A stretch of 64,000 nt of DNA from Anaerolineae bacterium (GCA_027494055.1 JAOSJO010000023.1:186001-250000), one strand, 5' to 3'; counted from the stretch's first letter, positions 18,195-28,391 are shown. Numbers and translations: made by a program. Notes: generated by a model from the letters alone, not told the origin.

Positions 18195-19833
18195 ATGTCA
18201 CAGAAGCCGCTTCAAGCGCAAGGAACCTCCGAAGGCGTTGACCCGCTTGAGGATATCGAATCGGAAGACGAACCTCCCCCTCTCGTGCTCGTGGAGGGGG
18301 AGTATACCTTCACCTATTCCCGCAACCCCTCGAATGGCCGCCCCACCCCGGATAACTCGATACCGGAGCCGACCACGCCCCGCCCGGCGCTCTGGGCCGA
18401 CGTGCCCGACGCGCAATGGGATGACTGGCGCTGGCAGATCGCCCACCGCCTGAACAGCTACGAGGATTTCGCGCAGTTCATCAACCTCACGCCGGAAGAG
18501 GTCGAAGGGCTGACCGCCGAGCGCAAGTTCCGCGTCGATGTCACGCCCTACTTCGCCAGCCTCATCGACCCGGACGACCCGCACTGCCCGATCCGGCGGC
18601 AGGTGATCCCGCTGGGCCGCGAGCTGGGCGCGTTCGAGGGCATGATGGAAGACAGCCTTGCCGAAGACCGCCACAGCCCCGTGCCCGGCCTGGTGCACCG
18701 CTACCCCGACCGCGTGCTGATGCTGCTCACGACCCAGTGCGCAAGCTACTGCCGCTACTGCACGCGCAGCCGCATCGTGGGGAACCCGGCGATGACGTTC
18801 AGCAAGGCGGAGTTTGAGCTTCAGTTGGACTACCTGCGCCGCACGCCGCAGGTCCGCGACGTGCTGCTCAGCGGCGGCGACCCGCTCACCATCGCGCCGA
18901 AAACGCTGGACAGCATCCTCGCCGCGCTTCGGGCCATCGAGCACATCGAGATCATCCGCATCGGGTCGCGCGTGCCGATCTTCCTGCCGCAGCGCATCAC
19001 CGACGACTTCGTCGCCATGCTGCGCCAGTATCACCCGCTGTGGATGAACGTGCACGTGAACCACCCCAAGGAGATCACGCCTGAAGTGAGCCGCGCGCTG
19101 GCGAAGCTCGCCGACGCGGGTGTGCCGCTCGGCAACCAGAGCGTGCTGCTCGCCGGCATCAACGACAGCGTGAACATCCAGCGCGAGCTGGTCCACAAGC
19201 TGGTGCGCAACCGCGTGCGGCCCTACTACCTCTACCAGTGCGACCTGGTCAAGGGCGCGGGCCACTTCCGCACCACCGTGTCGAAGGGCGTCGAGATCAT
19301 CGAGGGCCTGCGCGGCCACACCAGCGGCTACGCCGTGCCCACCTACGTGGTGGACGCGCCCGGCGGCGGCGGCAAGATCCCGGTGATGCCGCAGTACACG
19401 ATCAGCCAGGCGCCGGGCCAGGTCGTGCTGCGCAACTACGAAGGCTACATCAGCGTCTACGACGAGCCGCTGGACTACGACCCGCACCTGATCGACCACC
19501 TGGACCGGCAAACCGCGCGCCGGCCCGAAGCGGGGCAGGCGGGCGTCTCGTCGCTGCTCGCAGGCGAAGCGAACTGGGATCAAGCCGGAGGGCTTCGAGG
19601 AGACGCACCGGCGCAACGGCATCCCGCACCGCCTCAACAGGGACGAGAACAAGTGGCAGCCCTACGGCAAGCGCCCCGATACCAGCGCCGATGGCGACGG
19701 CGCGTTGGCCAGTGACCTTGGGCCGACGCTGATCGATCTGCCTCGCGCGGGCGTCACCCGCAAGGGCCGCAATGGCGCGAATGGCGCGAATGGCGCAAAC
19801 GGTGCGAACGGCAACGGCAACGCTCCGGAGTAG
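18195..19833 (+). CDS. kamA: Lysine 2,3-aminomutase (KamA-family radical SAM), one frameshift near the end
   Basis: About 546 residues. The radical SAM cluster motif CASYCRYC (CxxxCxxC) lies near residue 183; LLSGGDPLTI, MNVHVNHPKEITPE and QSVLLAGINDS are family hallmarks. DAPGGGGKIPVMPQY contains the lysine expected to bind PLP, and the aspartates in YQCDLVKGAGHFRT and VVDAPGG match those used for lysine recognition in clostridial KAM. Expected product is L-beta-lysine. A one-base error near 19575 diverts the frame; the repaired C-terminus (GIKPEGFEETHRRNGIPHRL) ends in a low-complexity GAN-repeat tail. The N-terminal 90 residues are acidic and proline-rich. The ATP-grasp gene starts 3 bases later. 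Confidence 0.9.
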
Positions 19834-19836
19834 TCG

Positions 19837-20924
19837 ATGCGCATTGCAGTACTCGCCAACCTCAAGAAGAACGCCCCCACCTGGGAGGGATGCCAGCCGA
19901 CCAGTGGGATGACCTGGACAGCCCAAAGACAATCGACAACCTCGTGGCCGCCCTGAAAACCGGCGGCCACGAGGCGCAATTCCTCGAGGCCAGCATCGAG
20001 CCGCCGCACAACCTCGTCCAGCGGTTGAGCGACTACCGGCCCGACCTGTGCTTCAACATCGCCGAGGGCCACTTTGGCGACAGCCGCGAGTCGCAGGTGC
20101 CGGCCGTGCTGGAGATGCTGCGCATCCCCTACACCGGCAGCCGCCTGTTGACGCTCGCGCTCGCGCTCGACAAGCCGATGACCAAGCGCGTGCTGTGGTA
20201 TCACGGCCTGCCCACGCCGGAGTTCCAGGTTTTCGAGCGGCCTGATGAGCCACTCGACGAGGACCTGCTCAACCCGGACGGGAGCCTGCGCTTCCCGATG
20301 TTCGTCAAGCCGAGCCGCGAAGGCACGAGCATGGGGGTCAGCGCGGAGAGCATCGTCACCACGGTTGACACGCTGTACGTGCAGGTGGGCAAACAGCTTC
20401 AGCGCTACAACGAACCCATCCTGTGCGAGCACTACATCAAGGGGCGCGAGATCACCATCGGCATGCTGGGCAACCTCGCGCCGACCGCCGCGCGGCGCGT
20501 CAACGAGCGCACCGCGCCGCACGTCCTGCCCGAAACGCTGACGTTCTTCCCGGCGCTGGAGGTCGATCTCCGCGCGTACAGCGAGTCGGAGGCCGGGCTG
20601 TACACGAACTACATGAAGGTCGAACTCGCCGACGACTTCCGCTACCTGTGCCCCGCGCCGCTGGCAGCGGAGAAGGAGCAGGAGCTACGGCTGCTTGCCG
20701 CCGCCGTCTTCCGCGTGATCGACTGCAAGGACGTGTCGCGCGTGGACTTCCGCCTTGACGAGGCCGAGGGCGACAAGCCCTACATCCTGGAAGTCAACCC
20801 CCTGCCGGGGCTGAACCCCGGCTACAGCGACCTGTGCATTCAGGCCAGGGCCGCCGGCTGGAGCTACGAACAGCTCATCAACGCCATTGTCGACCAGGCG
20901 GCGCGCCGGCACGGCCTGGCGTGA
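19837..20924 (+). CDS. D-Ala-D-Ala-ligase-like ATP-grasp enzyme (one frameshift)
   Basis: About 362 residues from ATG 19837 (MRIAVLANLKKNAPTWEG); a missing base near 19889 separates this from MPADQWDDLDSPKTI. Ddl-type features follow: FNIAEGHFGDSRESQVPA, IPYTGSRLLTLALALDKPMT, FPMFVKPSREGTSMGV (ATP-binding lysine and glycine loop), VDFRLDEAEG and LEVNPLPGLNPGYSD (metal and phosphate ligands). It should form an amide or peptide bond through an acyl phosphate. It lies 3 bases after kamA, apart from any mur or ftsZ genes, so a substrate derived from beta-lysine is an attractive inference; ordinary D-Ala-D-Ala ligase activity is the alternative. Confidence 0.85.
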
Positions 20925-20987
20925 GCCAGACGCCGCGCTGACCGGGCGGCGCAGGTTCGCAGCGCTTCACTCGCTGCAAGATGTGAA

Positions 20988-21013
20988 AAGGGGCACAGCA
21001 CGCTGTGCCCCTT
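20988..21013. terminator. Hairpin between convergent ATP-grasp and PP2C genes
   Basis: AAGGGGCACAGC (20988-20999) pairs perfectly with GCTGTGCCCCTT (21002-21013), with further GTGA/TCAC pairing outside. It sits between the two stops and can serve both strands. Confidence 0.7.
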
Positions 21014-21044
21014 CACTTTGCGTTGCCCGCAGGCCCCAGGGCGG

Positions 21045-22132
21045 TTAGGCGACGCGCGGCATCTGGACAATCACCACGGAGATGTTGTCGTGCCCGCCGC
21101 GCTCGTTGGCGAGCGCCACCAGCCGGTCGCACGCGGCTTGCGGCGTGGCGGCGGAGAGCACCACGTCCTCGATCAGGGGATCGGGCACCTCACCCCACAG
21201 GCCGTCGCTACAGATCAGCAGGTACGTGCCCGGCGTCAGGCGGCGCGAACCCACATCCGGCTCGATGTCTTCGGTGAAACCGAGCACCTTATAAAGCTCG
21301 TTGCGCCGGGGAAATGACCCCATCTCCTCGCGCGTGAGTTGCCCGACCTCGAATAGGCGCTGCGCCAGCGAATGGTCGCGCGTGATCTGCTCGATGCCGC
21401 CTTCGGAGATGAGATACGCCCGGCTGTCGCCGATATGCGCCAGGTGCAGGGTGTTGCCGACGAGCACGCAGAGGGTGGCGGTGGTTCCGCTGTTGGGAAT
21501 CTTCGAGATGATGGTCGTGTTGGCGCTGCGCAGCGCGTCGCTCAGGACATCCGCGATGGGCAGCCGGTCATCGACCTCTTCCATCCAGTCTGTCGCGCCC
21601 GGCTCCTGTTGGAGCAGCGGGAGGTAAATCTTCGAGAGGACCTGCTCGGTAATGGTGGAGGCAACCTGAGCCGACGCCTTCTCGCCGTCGATGTGGCCGC
21701 CCATCCCGTCGGCGACCGCGAACAGGCCGAAATTGGTGGCGTTGTCGCCATGGTCCCGCACCACCATCGCACACGCGACGAGCGCATCCTGGTTGTTGCT
21801 TCGCACCCTGCCGACATCGATGCTGTGCCCGAAGCTGGGCGTCACGTTCCGGATCAGCTCGACTTCCAGCGTCATCGGGAACTGTTGCGTCGCGCTGAAT
21901 GCGCCGCGCTCCCCACCAGCGGCGCGGTCTGCCCCGGCGCTACCCCGTCACGGTCCAGCGGACCCGTCTCGACGAGTGATTGGGCGTCAAAAGGCGCTTC
22001 GTCAGGCTCAGCCTCGACAGCCGCGCCCGCCTCGGCAGTGATCGCCGCCTCAGGGGCCGGCGCTTCGACCTCAGCCGGCTCTTCTGGAGGCGGCGCTTTC
22101 TTGCCAAACAAGCGGCGTAAAAAGTCCATCAT
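21045..22132 (-). CDS. PP2C-type serine/threonine phosphatase with disordered N-terminal extension
   Basis: The catalytic part (from about 21875) is complete: SIDVGRVRSNNQDA, FAVADGMGGHIDGEKAS, AHIGDSRAYLISEGG, LLICSDGLWGEVPD and ERGGHDNISVVIV give all metal-binding aspartates. Upstream, an 86-codon frame from ATG 22132 encodes MMDFLRRLFGKKAPPPEEPA and an acidic Ala/Pro/Glu linker. The frames rejoin (GQTAPLVG then ERGAFSATQQFP) if one G is added near 21910. I infer one 362-residue protein, a layout common in Chloroflexota PP2Cs; a separate 86-residue protein coupled by ATGA is the alternative. Last gene of the rpoN operon. Confidence 0.85.
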
Positions 22133-22207
22133 GGCTCCCGCGCGATGGCGTCACCACTCAACAAAGCATGAACGCTTTATTGACGCGCTCAATTGAAATT
22201 CACTGTA

Positions 22208-23439
22208 TCACGGCTTGGCCTGAAACGCAACCGCCGCTTCTTCGTCCTCGTCTCCTGCCAGCGGTTCCGCGGCGTGCGCGATCTCCAGGGGCAGGTGCGC
22301 CAGTTCCAGCGTGGGGCCGTCGCAGAAGAGGATTGCGCGCTCAATCGCGTTGCGCAGCTCCCGGATATTGCCGGGCCAGTCGTAGCGCTTCAGCGCATCC
22401 AGCGCGCGCGGGTTGATGTCCCGCACCGATTTGCCCATCTCCTTGTTGAAGTGGTCCAGGAACGCCGCCGCGAATGTGGGGATATCCTCGATGCGCGTGC
22501 GCAAGGGGGCAGGCGCACCGGCACCACACTGAGCCGGTAGTAGAGGTCCTGGCGGAACTCGCCCGCCTCGATCATCTGCTGCAGGTCGCGATTGGAGGCG
22601 GCCAGCAGGCGCGTATCGACCTTGATGTCCTTGGTGCCGCCGACCCGCCGGATGGTGCGATCTTCCAGGAAGCGCAGCAGCTTGGCCTGCATCCCGGCCG
22701 GCATACTGCTGATCTCGTCGAGGAAGAGCGTGCCGCCGTCGGCGACCTCAACCAGGCCCTTCTTCTGCCGCGCCGCGTCGGTGAACGCCCCGGCCTCGTG
22801 CCCGAACAGCTCGCTTTCAAGCAGGTTGTCCGGGAGCGCGGCGCAATTGAGCGCCACGAAAGGCCGCGCAGCGCGCGGCGACGCCTCATGGATGGCGTGC
22901 GCGACCACTTCCTTGCCCGTCCCGCTCTCGCCCGTTATCAGCACGCTGGCGTTCGTCGGCGCGACCCGTTCGATGAGTTCCTGCACGCGCTTCATGGCCG
23001 CCGTCTCGCCGATGATCCAACTGTCAGACTTCTGCCGCGCGCTGCGGCGCAGCAGTTCCAGCTCGCGGCGCAGCGTGACGACCTCCTCTGCCCGGCGCAG
23101 GATGAGCAACAGCTCCTCCGTCTCGACCGGCTTGGTCACGTAGTCCGACGCGCCCAGCTTCATCGCGCTGACCGCGCTTTCCACCTCGCCGTGCGCGGTG
23201 ATGACGATCACGGAGATACCCGCGCCCTCCTTCTGGATGCGCTCCAGGAGGCTGAGTCCGTTGCCGTCGGGGAGCCGCTGGTCCAGCAGCACGATCTCCA
23301 CCGGTCGCTGGCTCAGGATGCGGTAGGCCTCGGCCAGGTCCGGGGCCTCGACGACCTCATAGCCGTGGTCAACGAGGATATTGGAAAGGAACCGGCGGAA
23401 GGTATCTTCGTCGTCAACAAGCAGGATGGTTGCCGTCAT
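22208..23439 (-). CDS. Sigma-54-dependent response regulator without DNA-binding domain (one frameshift)
   Basis: About 411 residues. Receiver domain 1-120 ([22 protein letters not shown] with phosphoacceptor Asp, [12 protein letters not shown]), then an AAA+ domain with Walker A GESGTGKE, the loop GAFTDA in place of the usual [26 protein letters not shown], and [19 protein letters not shown] with the R-finger region. The frame breaks in the C run near 22510. After [17 protein letters not shown] there are about 30 acidic residues and a stop: no Fis-type helix-turn-helix. Starts 3 bases after the kinase gene. It should activate RpoN holoenzyme, perhaps from solution. Confidence 0.88.
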
Positions 23440-23442
23440 GGG

Positions 23443-25523
23443 TTAACTCTCCTCCGGGGCGGCGATGTCGGGCACAGTGACGGCCGGGGCGAGCGCTTGA
23501 GCCGCGGCGGGCAGCGTGATTGTGAACACCGTCCCGACGCCCTCCCAGCTCTCGACTGTTAGGGTGCCGTTGTGCTGCGAGATGATCCGCCGCGCGATGG
23601 CAAGCCCCAACCCGGTGCCGCCGTTCTTCGTGGTGAAGAACGGCTCGAACACCCGACGCTTCACCTCCGGCGGCATCCCCGGACCGGTGTCGCCCACGTC
23701 GATCTGGATGCGCTGCCCCTCATAGCCGACATACCCGGCGTCCTCAGGCCCCATGCAGATGTGCACGCTCAGCGTCCCGCGCTGCGGCAGGGCGCTCATC
23801 GCGTGGATGGCGTTGGAGAACAGGTTGGTGAGCACCTGTTCCAGCTCGCGCGGATCGACCATCACCGGCGGCAGGTCGTCGTCGGCGAAGAATTCCACAT
23901 CGATGTGCTTCCGCCCCAGCCGGGGACGCCACCGGTCCAGGCTCCGCGCCACCAGCGCCACGATGTCCGTCGCGGTGATCTCAGCCGGCTTGGGGCGCGC
24001 CACCGTGAGGATATCGCCCAGTAGTTGGTTGAGGCGCTTGCTCTCTGCGTGGATCATCTGCAGCGACTCTTGCAGCGGGTCGTCGGGCGGGAGCTTGCTG
24101 GCGACATACTCCACCCCGGCGCTGATGCCCGCCAGCGGGTTGCGGATCTCGTGCGCGAAGATGGCGCTCATCTCACCGAGAAAAGAGAGTTGTTCCAGGT
24201 GGCGGCCTCGCGCCTCCATCGCCTTGTGGTGGCTGCGGTCGTCAAACACGATCAGCACGCTCTCCTCAAGGTCGGTGCCGGGCCATACCGACGCGACCCG
24301 CAGCAACACCGGCACCGCCGCGCCCTCCCGGCTGATGAGCGTGATCTCCTCCCCCTCGACGCCGACGCCCTCGTCAATGGCGCGCTGGACCAGCGGCACC
24401 AGCCGTTCCCGACTGATGAGCACTTCCTGAAACGGTCGCCCGCGCGCCTCCTCCAGCGGGTAGCCGAGCAAATCCTGAGCGGCCTCGTTGATGTGTGTGA
24501 TGCGCCCGTCGGCGTCGATGACGACCAACCCGCACGTGATGAGGCGCTGTAGCGTCTCCTGCAGGATGCTCTGCGAATGGTGCGCGCGCGCCAGTTCCAC
24601 CACCGCCTCGGCGCGGAGCCGTCGCTCTGCCAGGGAGGTCAGCAGCGAGCCGACCAGCGCAATCGACTGCGTGCGCACTTCGTAACCACCCCGCTTCCGG
24701 TAGCCCATGACGAGCACAACATGCGCGCCTTCCTCGGTGCCAAGCGTCTGCTGGACCAAGCTCCCCAGCCGCGCCTCGCGCGCCGCACGCGACAGCACAT
24801 CATCCGATGCCAGGCCGACATCCCAGACCTCCGACGCCGGGCGGTAATCGAGCGGGAGCCACGACGGGAAGTTGCGCGGCGTTCGGAAGTCGGCGTCGAG
24901 CAACAGCTTCCCGCTTCCCTCATCTTCGATGTAAAGCGCGAGCATGTTCGCGCTGACCAGACACGCCGCCGCTGCAGCGGCCTCCTCCCAGACCTCGTCG
25001 GGCATCCCGTCGAGCAACTGCGTGAGTTCAACCGTGGCCTCGGCGTGCGCTATCGCCTCGGCCTCCATCGCTTCCCTGGCCTGGCGGATGTCGGAGGGGC
25101 GCGCGGCAATCATGAAGGCGTCCACCTCCGGCGGCGCGATGTTGGTCAGCGTGATATCGACATGGCGTCGCCCCCGATCTGGGTGATAAGCGGCACGTCA
25201 TTGAAGGTCTGGCTCAGGCCGGGGGCCAGGGCGCGCTGCGCGCTCCGGATCTGGCGCGCGTCTTCTGGGGGGAGCAGATCATCGAGCCGCCGCCCGCTCA
25301 GCTCGTTGCGGCTGTAGCCGGTCAGCGACAGCGCGTGATTGTTGAACATGAGGCACTGCGACGTGCTGTTTTCCAGGATGATGGCCGCGTCCGGGTATTG
25401 CTCCAGGACGTGCGCGCACAGCGCTGGCAGGCCCCTGCCGGCGGTGAACCGGGTCGCCAGGGTGGAGAGGAGATTGATCCGCGAAAGCGGGCGCTTTCTC
25501 GCCAGATCGGCGGGCATCCTCAC
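23443..25523 (-). CDS. PAS-domain sensor histidine kinase (one frameshift)
   Basis: About 694 residues. An N-terminal PAS domain (VLEQYPDAAIILENSTSQCL, NNHALSLTGYSRNELSG), a GAF-like middle region, a second PAS (LVVIDADGRITHINEAAQDL) and a NtrB-type kinase core with LGEMSAIFAHEIRNPLAGIS (H-box), LTNLFSNAIHAMSAL (N-box), DVGDTGPGMPPEV and NGGTGLGLAIARRII. No membrane segments, so it senses a cytoplasmic signal. The first PAS is in another frame; one added G near 25160 joins QIGG to RRHVDITLTNIAPPEVDAF. ATG overlaps the rpoN stop (ATGA). Partner of the downstream sigma-54 activator. Confidence 0.88.
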
Positions 25524-26938
25524 GCAGCCGTTGAATGCTTATGGCGCAGTTGTGCAGGCAGTATACCCAAAGTCGTGCGATATTTCGCAACGGTGCGGCG
25601 CGCCACCTCAACCCCCTGTTCGCTCAGCAGCACGGCGATCTGTCCGTCGCTCAGCGGCGCGTCGGCGCACTCGTTCTCGATGATCTCTTTCACCTGGTCC
25701 CGGACCGACAGCGACCGGTCGAAGAAGATCGACAGCGGCACCACGCGACCGTTCGGGAGGGCGACGTTCTTCCGGCTGACGGCGCGGCTCACCGTCGACT
25801 CGTGAACGCCGACCTCGATGGCGAGTTCGGCGCGCGTCATCGGCTTGAGGTGGCGGTCGCCCATCAGGATAAACTCGCGCTGCGCCTCGACGAGCCGGTT
25901 CATGATGACGCGCATCGTCTGGTTGCGCTGCGCCAACGACTTGATGAACAACTCGGCCTCGTCCGCCAGCCGCGCCCACGCCGGCGGGCCGTCGCCGTTG
26001 GCGGCGGCGCGGGCCGAGCGCGCCATCTCGCGGTACTCCGGGTTGACCCGCAGCCACGTCGGGGAGGGCGCGTAAATCTCCACCACCAGCCGGTCGGGGT
26101 CCTCTTCCTTGTAGATCATGATATCCGGCTCGCGCAGCCGCTCCGGCGGGCGTTCCGGGTGCCGGGCGCTGCTCCAGTGGGTGTCCGCCGGGCGCGGGTA
26201 CGTGTTGTCCTGGATGAACGCGACTGCCTCCAGGATGTCCCCCTCTTCGCAGTCGAGCACTGCTGCCGCCTCGTCGAAGTTCGCGCGGCAGAGCGCGTCC
26301 CATGCTTCGGCGACGAGCCGCAGCGCTGTGTCATGGCCCTGGCCCAGTTCTTGCAAATGCCTTAGCTGGATCAGCAGGCACTCCTGGATGTCGGTCGCGC
26401 CCACGCCGACCGGCTCCACCTGGTGGAGTTTGTGCAGGACGGCGAGGACTTCATGCAGCGGGCAGTTCAGATACGCAGCGATTTCGGCAGGATGCTCGCA
26501 CAACAGCCCGTGTTCGTCCAGGCGCTCGACCAGGGCGCGCCCGATGGCGCGCTCCGCTTCGGCGAGGTCCGGCGCGAGCTGCCGCCAGGCGTATTCGGCG
26601 AGGCTGACGGGCGCGGCCTCGAAGGCGTACCAATCGTCGTCGTTGTCGTCCGCGTCCCGGTAGGACGCGCCGGTGTATTGCGGCAGCTCGTAGACTTCGA
26701 CGGTGCTGAAACTGTCCTGGCAGTGCGGGCAGGGCAACCGCGAGAGCAGGCGGCCACATTGCGGGCAGCGCCGCTCCTCGACCAGCTCCAGCGCCGGGTT
26801 CTCCGCCAGCTCAGCCTGCAGGACTTCCTGGAGTTCGGCGGTGTTCAGGCTCAGGAGCCTGGTGGTCATCACCAGATGCATGGTCGGCGCTTGTGTTGGT
26901 AGGAGGAATCCCTCCTGGTAATGGCCCAACTCGTGCAT
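25520..26938 (-). CDS. rpoN: RNA polymerase sigma-54 factor with zinc-ribbon-like insert
   Basis: 472 residues. Region I is short (TTRLLSLNTAELQEVLQAEL, AENPALELVEE), followed directly by a CPQCG-x6-CPHC four-cysteine insert (residues about 58-73). The core-binding domain contains QVEPVGVGATDIQECLLIQL; the DNA-binding part has MTRAELAIEVGVHESTVSRA and the RpoN box ARRTVAKYR near the C-terminus, with VRDQVKEIIENECADAPLSD before it. It directs transcription from -24/-12 promoters with the activator encoded two genes downstream. The ATG follows AGGGGGA. The Cys cluster is not part of enterobacterial RpoN. Confidence 0.93.
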   Translation of the reverse strand: MHELGHYQEGFLLPTQAPTMHLVMTTRLLSLNTAELQEVLQAELAENPALELVEERRCPQCGRLLSRLPCPHCQDSFSTVEVYELPQYTGASYRDADDNDDDWYAFEAAPVSLAEYAWRQLAPDLAEAERAIGRALVERLDEHGLLCEHPAEIAAYLNCPLHEVLAVLHKLHQVEPVGVGATDIQECLLIQLRHLQELGQGHDTALRLVAEAWDALCRANFDEAAAVLDCEEGDILEAVAFIQDNTYPRPADTHWSSARHPERPPERLREPDIMIYKEEDPDRLVVEIYAPSPTWLRVNPEYREMARSARAAANGDGPPAWARLADEAELFIKSLAQRNQTMRVIMNRLVEAQREFILMGDRHLKPMTRAELAIEVGVHESTVSRAVSRKNVALPNGRVVPLSIFFDRSLSVRDQVKEIIENECADAPLSDGQIAVLLSEQGVEVARRTVAKYRTTLGILPAQLRHKHSTAA

Positions 26939-26955
26939 CTTATCCCCCTGTATGC

Positions 26956-26984
26956 AGTGTACCGTTAGTTGCCAAAACAGTCAA
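26956..26984 (-). promoter_or_regulatory. Promoter of the rpoN operon
   Basis: TTGACT (26984-26979), 17-base spacer, TACACT (26961-26956) on the minus strand, about 18 bases from the rpoN ATG. A near-consensus sigma-70-type promoter. Confidence 0.75.
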
Positions 26985-27125
26985 TAAATTTGTGCTTAAG
27001 TCCACTTTTCTCCGAAGAAAGCATGAGATTCTAACAGGCTTTTTTCGCGTAAGAGGGCAGGGTGCAAGTTACGTGCCAGGCGACGCGCCGCCGGGGATGC
27101 GCCGGTAGCGTGCGGGCGCAGGGGG

Positions 27126-28391
27126 TCAGTGAGGGGCGTCGGCGGGCGCGGAGACGCCGGGTTGGTCGCGGTCGCGCAGCAAGGCCTCCACACGCTTGAG
27201 GATCGCCTCCGCTACGCCTGACTTGCTCATGAGGGGCAGCGCCGCGACCCCGCCCTGCTCGTCGAGCAGGGTCACGCGGTTCGTGTCGTGCCTGAAGCCC
27301 GCGCCCTCGGCGGTCACGTCGTTGGCCGCGATGAGGTCCAGCGCCTTGCGCTCCAGCTTGGCGCGCGCATTCTCGATCACGTTTTCGCTCTCCGCCGCGA
27401 AGCCCACGAGCACCTTCGGCCAGCCGTCCTGCGCGCGCTGCTGCCCCACGGCGCTGAGGATGTCGGGCGTGCGTGTGAGCGGAAGCGCCCTGTCGCCGTC
27501 CTTCTTGATCTTCTGCGCCGCAACCTGGACGGGGCGGAAGTCCACCGGCGCAGCCGCCATGAGCAGGACATCCGCGCCTGCGATGTGCGCAAGGACCGCC
27601 TCCAGCATCTCCTCGGTGGTGATGACGTGCACCACCTCCGCGCCCACCGGCGCGGGAAGATCAATCGGCCCGGCGATCAGCGTGACCGACGCGCCGTGAT
27701 CGAGCGCGGCCTGCGCCAGCGCCAGCCCCTGCTTGCCTGAGGACCAGTTCGTGATGAACCGCACCGGGTCGAGCGGCTCGCGCGTGGGGCCGGCGGTAAC
27801 GACCACGCGCCGCCCCCGGAGCGGGCCGCCCCGCCCCAGCAGGTACCGCACGCGCCCGATGATCGCCTCTGGCTCGACCATACGCCCCCGGCCCACCAGC
27901 CCCGACGCCATGCGCCCCTCGGCAGGGCCGATGATGACCGCGCCGCGCGCCTCCAGGGTGGCGAGGTTGGCCTGCACCGCAGGGTGGTCGAACATCCCCA
28001 CGTCCATCGCGGGCGCAACCGCGAGCGGGCAGCGCGCGGCCAGCGCCGTCACCGAGAGCAGGTCGTCAGCCATGCCGTGCGCGAGCCGCGCGAGCGTGTG
28101 CGCGGTCGCCGGCGCGACAAGCATGAGATCGGCGCTGCGGCCAAGTTCCACGTGCGTGATGTGAGTCTCCTCGCCCGCGTCCCACATGCTGGTACGCGCC
28201 GGGCGGCCCGTCACCGCCTCAAACGAAAGCGGCGCAACAAAGTGCGCCGCTGCTTCGGTCAGGATGGTATCGACAAGCGCGCCGGCCTGGGTCATGTGGC
28301 TGGCAACAGTCACCGCCTTGTAGGCCGCAACGCTGCCCGTCACCCCCAGCACGATACGCTTGTGTTCGAAAACGCCAATCGGTTCCACCAT
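27126..28391 (-). CDS. coaBC: Bifunctional phosphopantothenoylcysteine decarboxylase / phosphopantothenate-cysteine ligase
   Basis: 421 residues. CoaC half: LGVTGSVAAYKAVTVASHM, ETHITHVELGRSADLMLVAP (catalytic His region), RLAHGMADDLL and APAMDVGMFDHPA (substrate-clamp motif, with Asp where PAMN is usual). CoaB half: VVVTAGPTREPLDPVRFITN, AAAPVDFRPVQVAAQKIKK (CTP and catalytic Lys region) and VLVGFAAESEN. Converts 4'-phosphopantothenate plus cysteine to 4'-phosphopantetheine in CoA synthesis. 24 bases after clpC. Confidence 0.93.
   Translation of the reverse strand: MVEPIGVFEHKRIVLGVTGSVAAYKAVTVASHMTQAGALVDTILTEAAAHFVAPLSFEAVTGRPARTSMWDAGEETHITHVELGRSADLMLVAPATAHTLARLAHGMADDLLSVTALAARCPLAVAPAMDVGMFDHPAVQANLATLEARGAVIIGPAEGRMASGLVGRGRMVEPEAIIGRVRYLLGRGGPLRGRRVVVTAGPTREPLDPVRFITNWSSGKQGLALAQAALDHGASVTLIAGPIDLPAPVGAEVVHVITTEEMLEAVLAHIAGADVLLMAAAPVDFRPVQVAAQKIKKDGDRALPLTRTPDILSAVGQQRAQDGWPKVLVGFAAESENVIENARAKLERKALDLIAANDVTAEGAGFRHDTNRVTLLDEQGGVAALPLMSKSGVAEAILKRVEALLRDRDQPGVSAPADAPH

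Noticed and set aside
18198..19652. 484-codon minus-strand open frame opposite kamA
   Set aside because: Shadow of kamA; His/Val/Ala/Arg-rich composition typical of antisense frames.
21872..22132. Separate 86-residue acidic protein overlapping PP2C by ATGA
   Set aside because: One added G joins it in frame to the PP2C N-terminus, and such disordered N-terminal extensions are common on Chloroflexota PP2Cs; kept only as an alternative.
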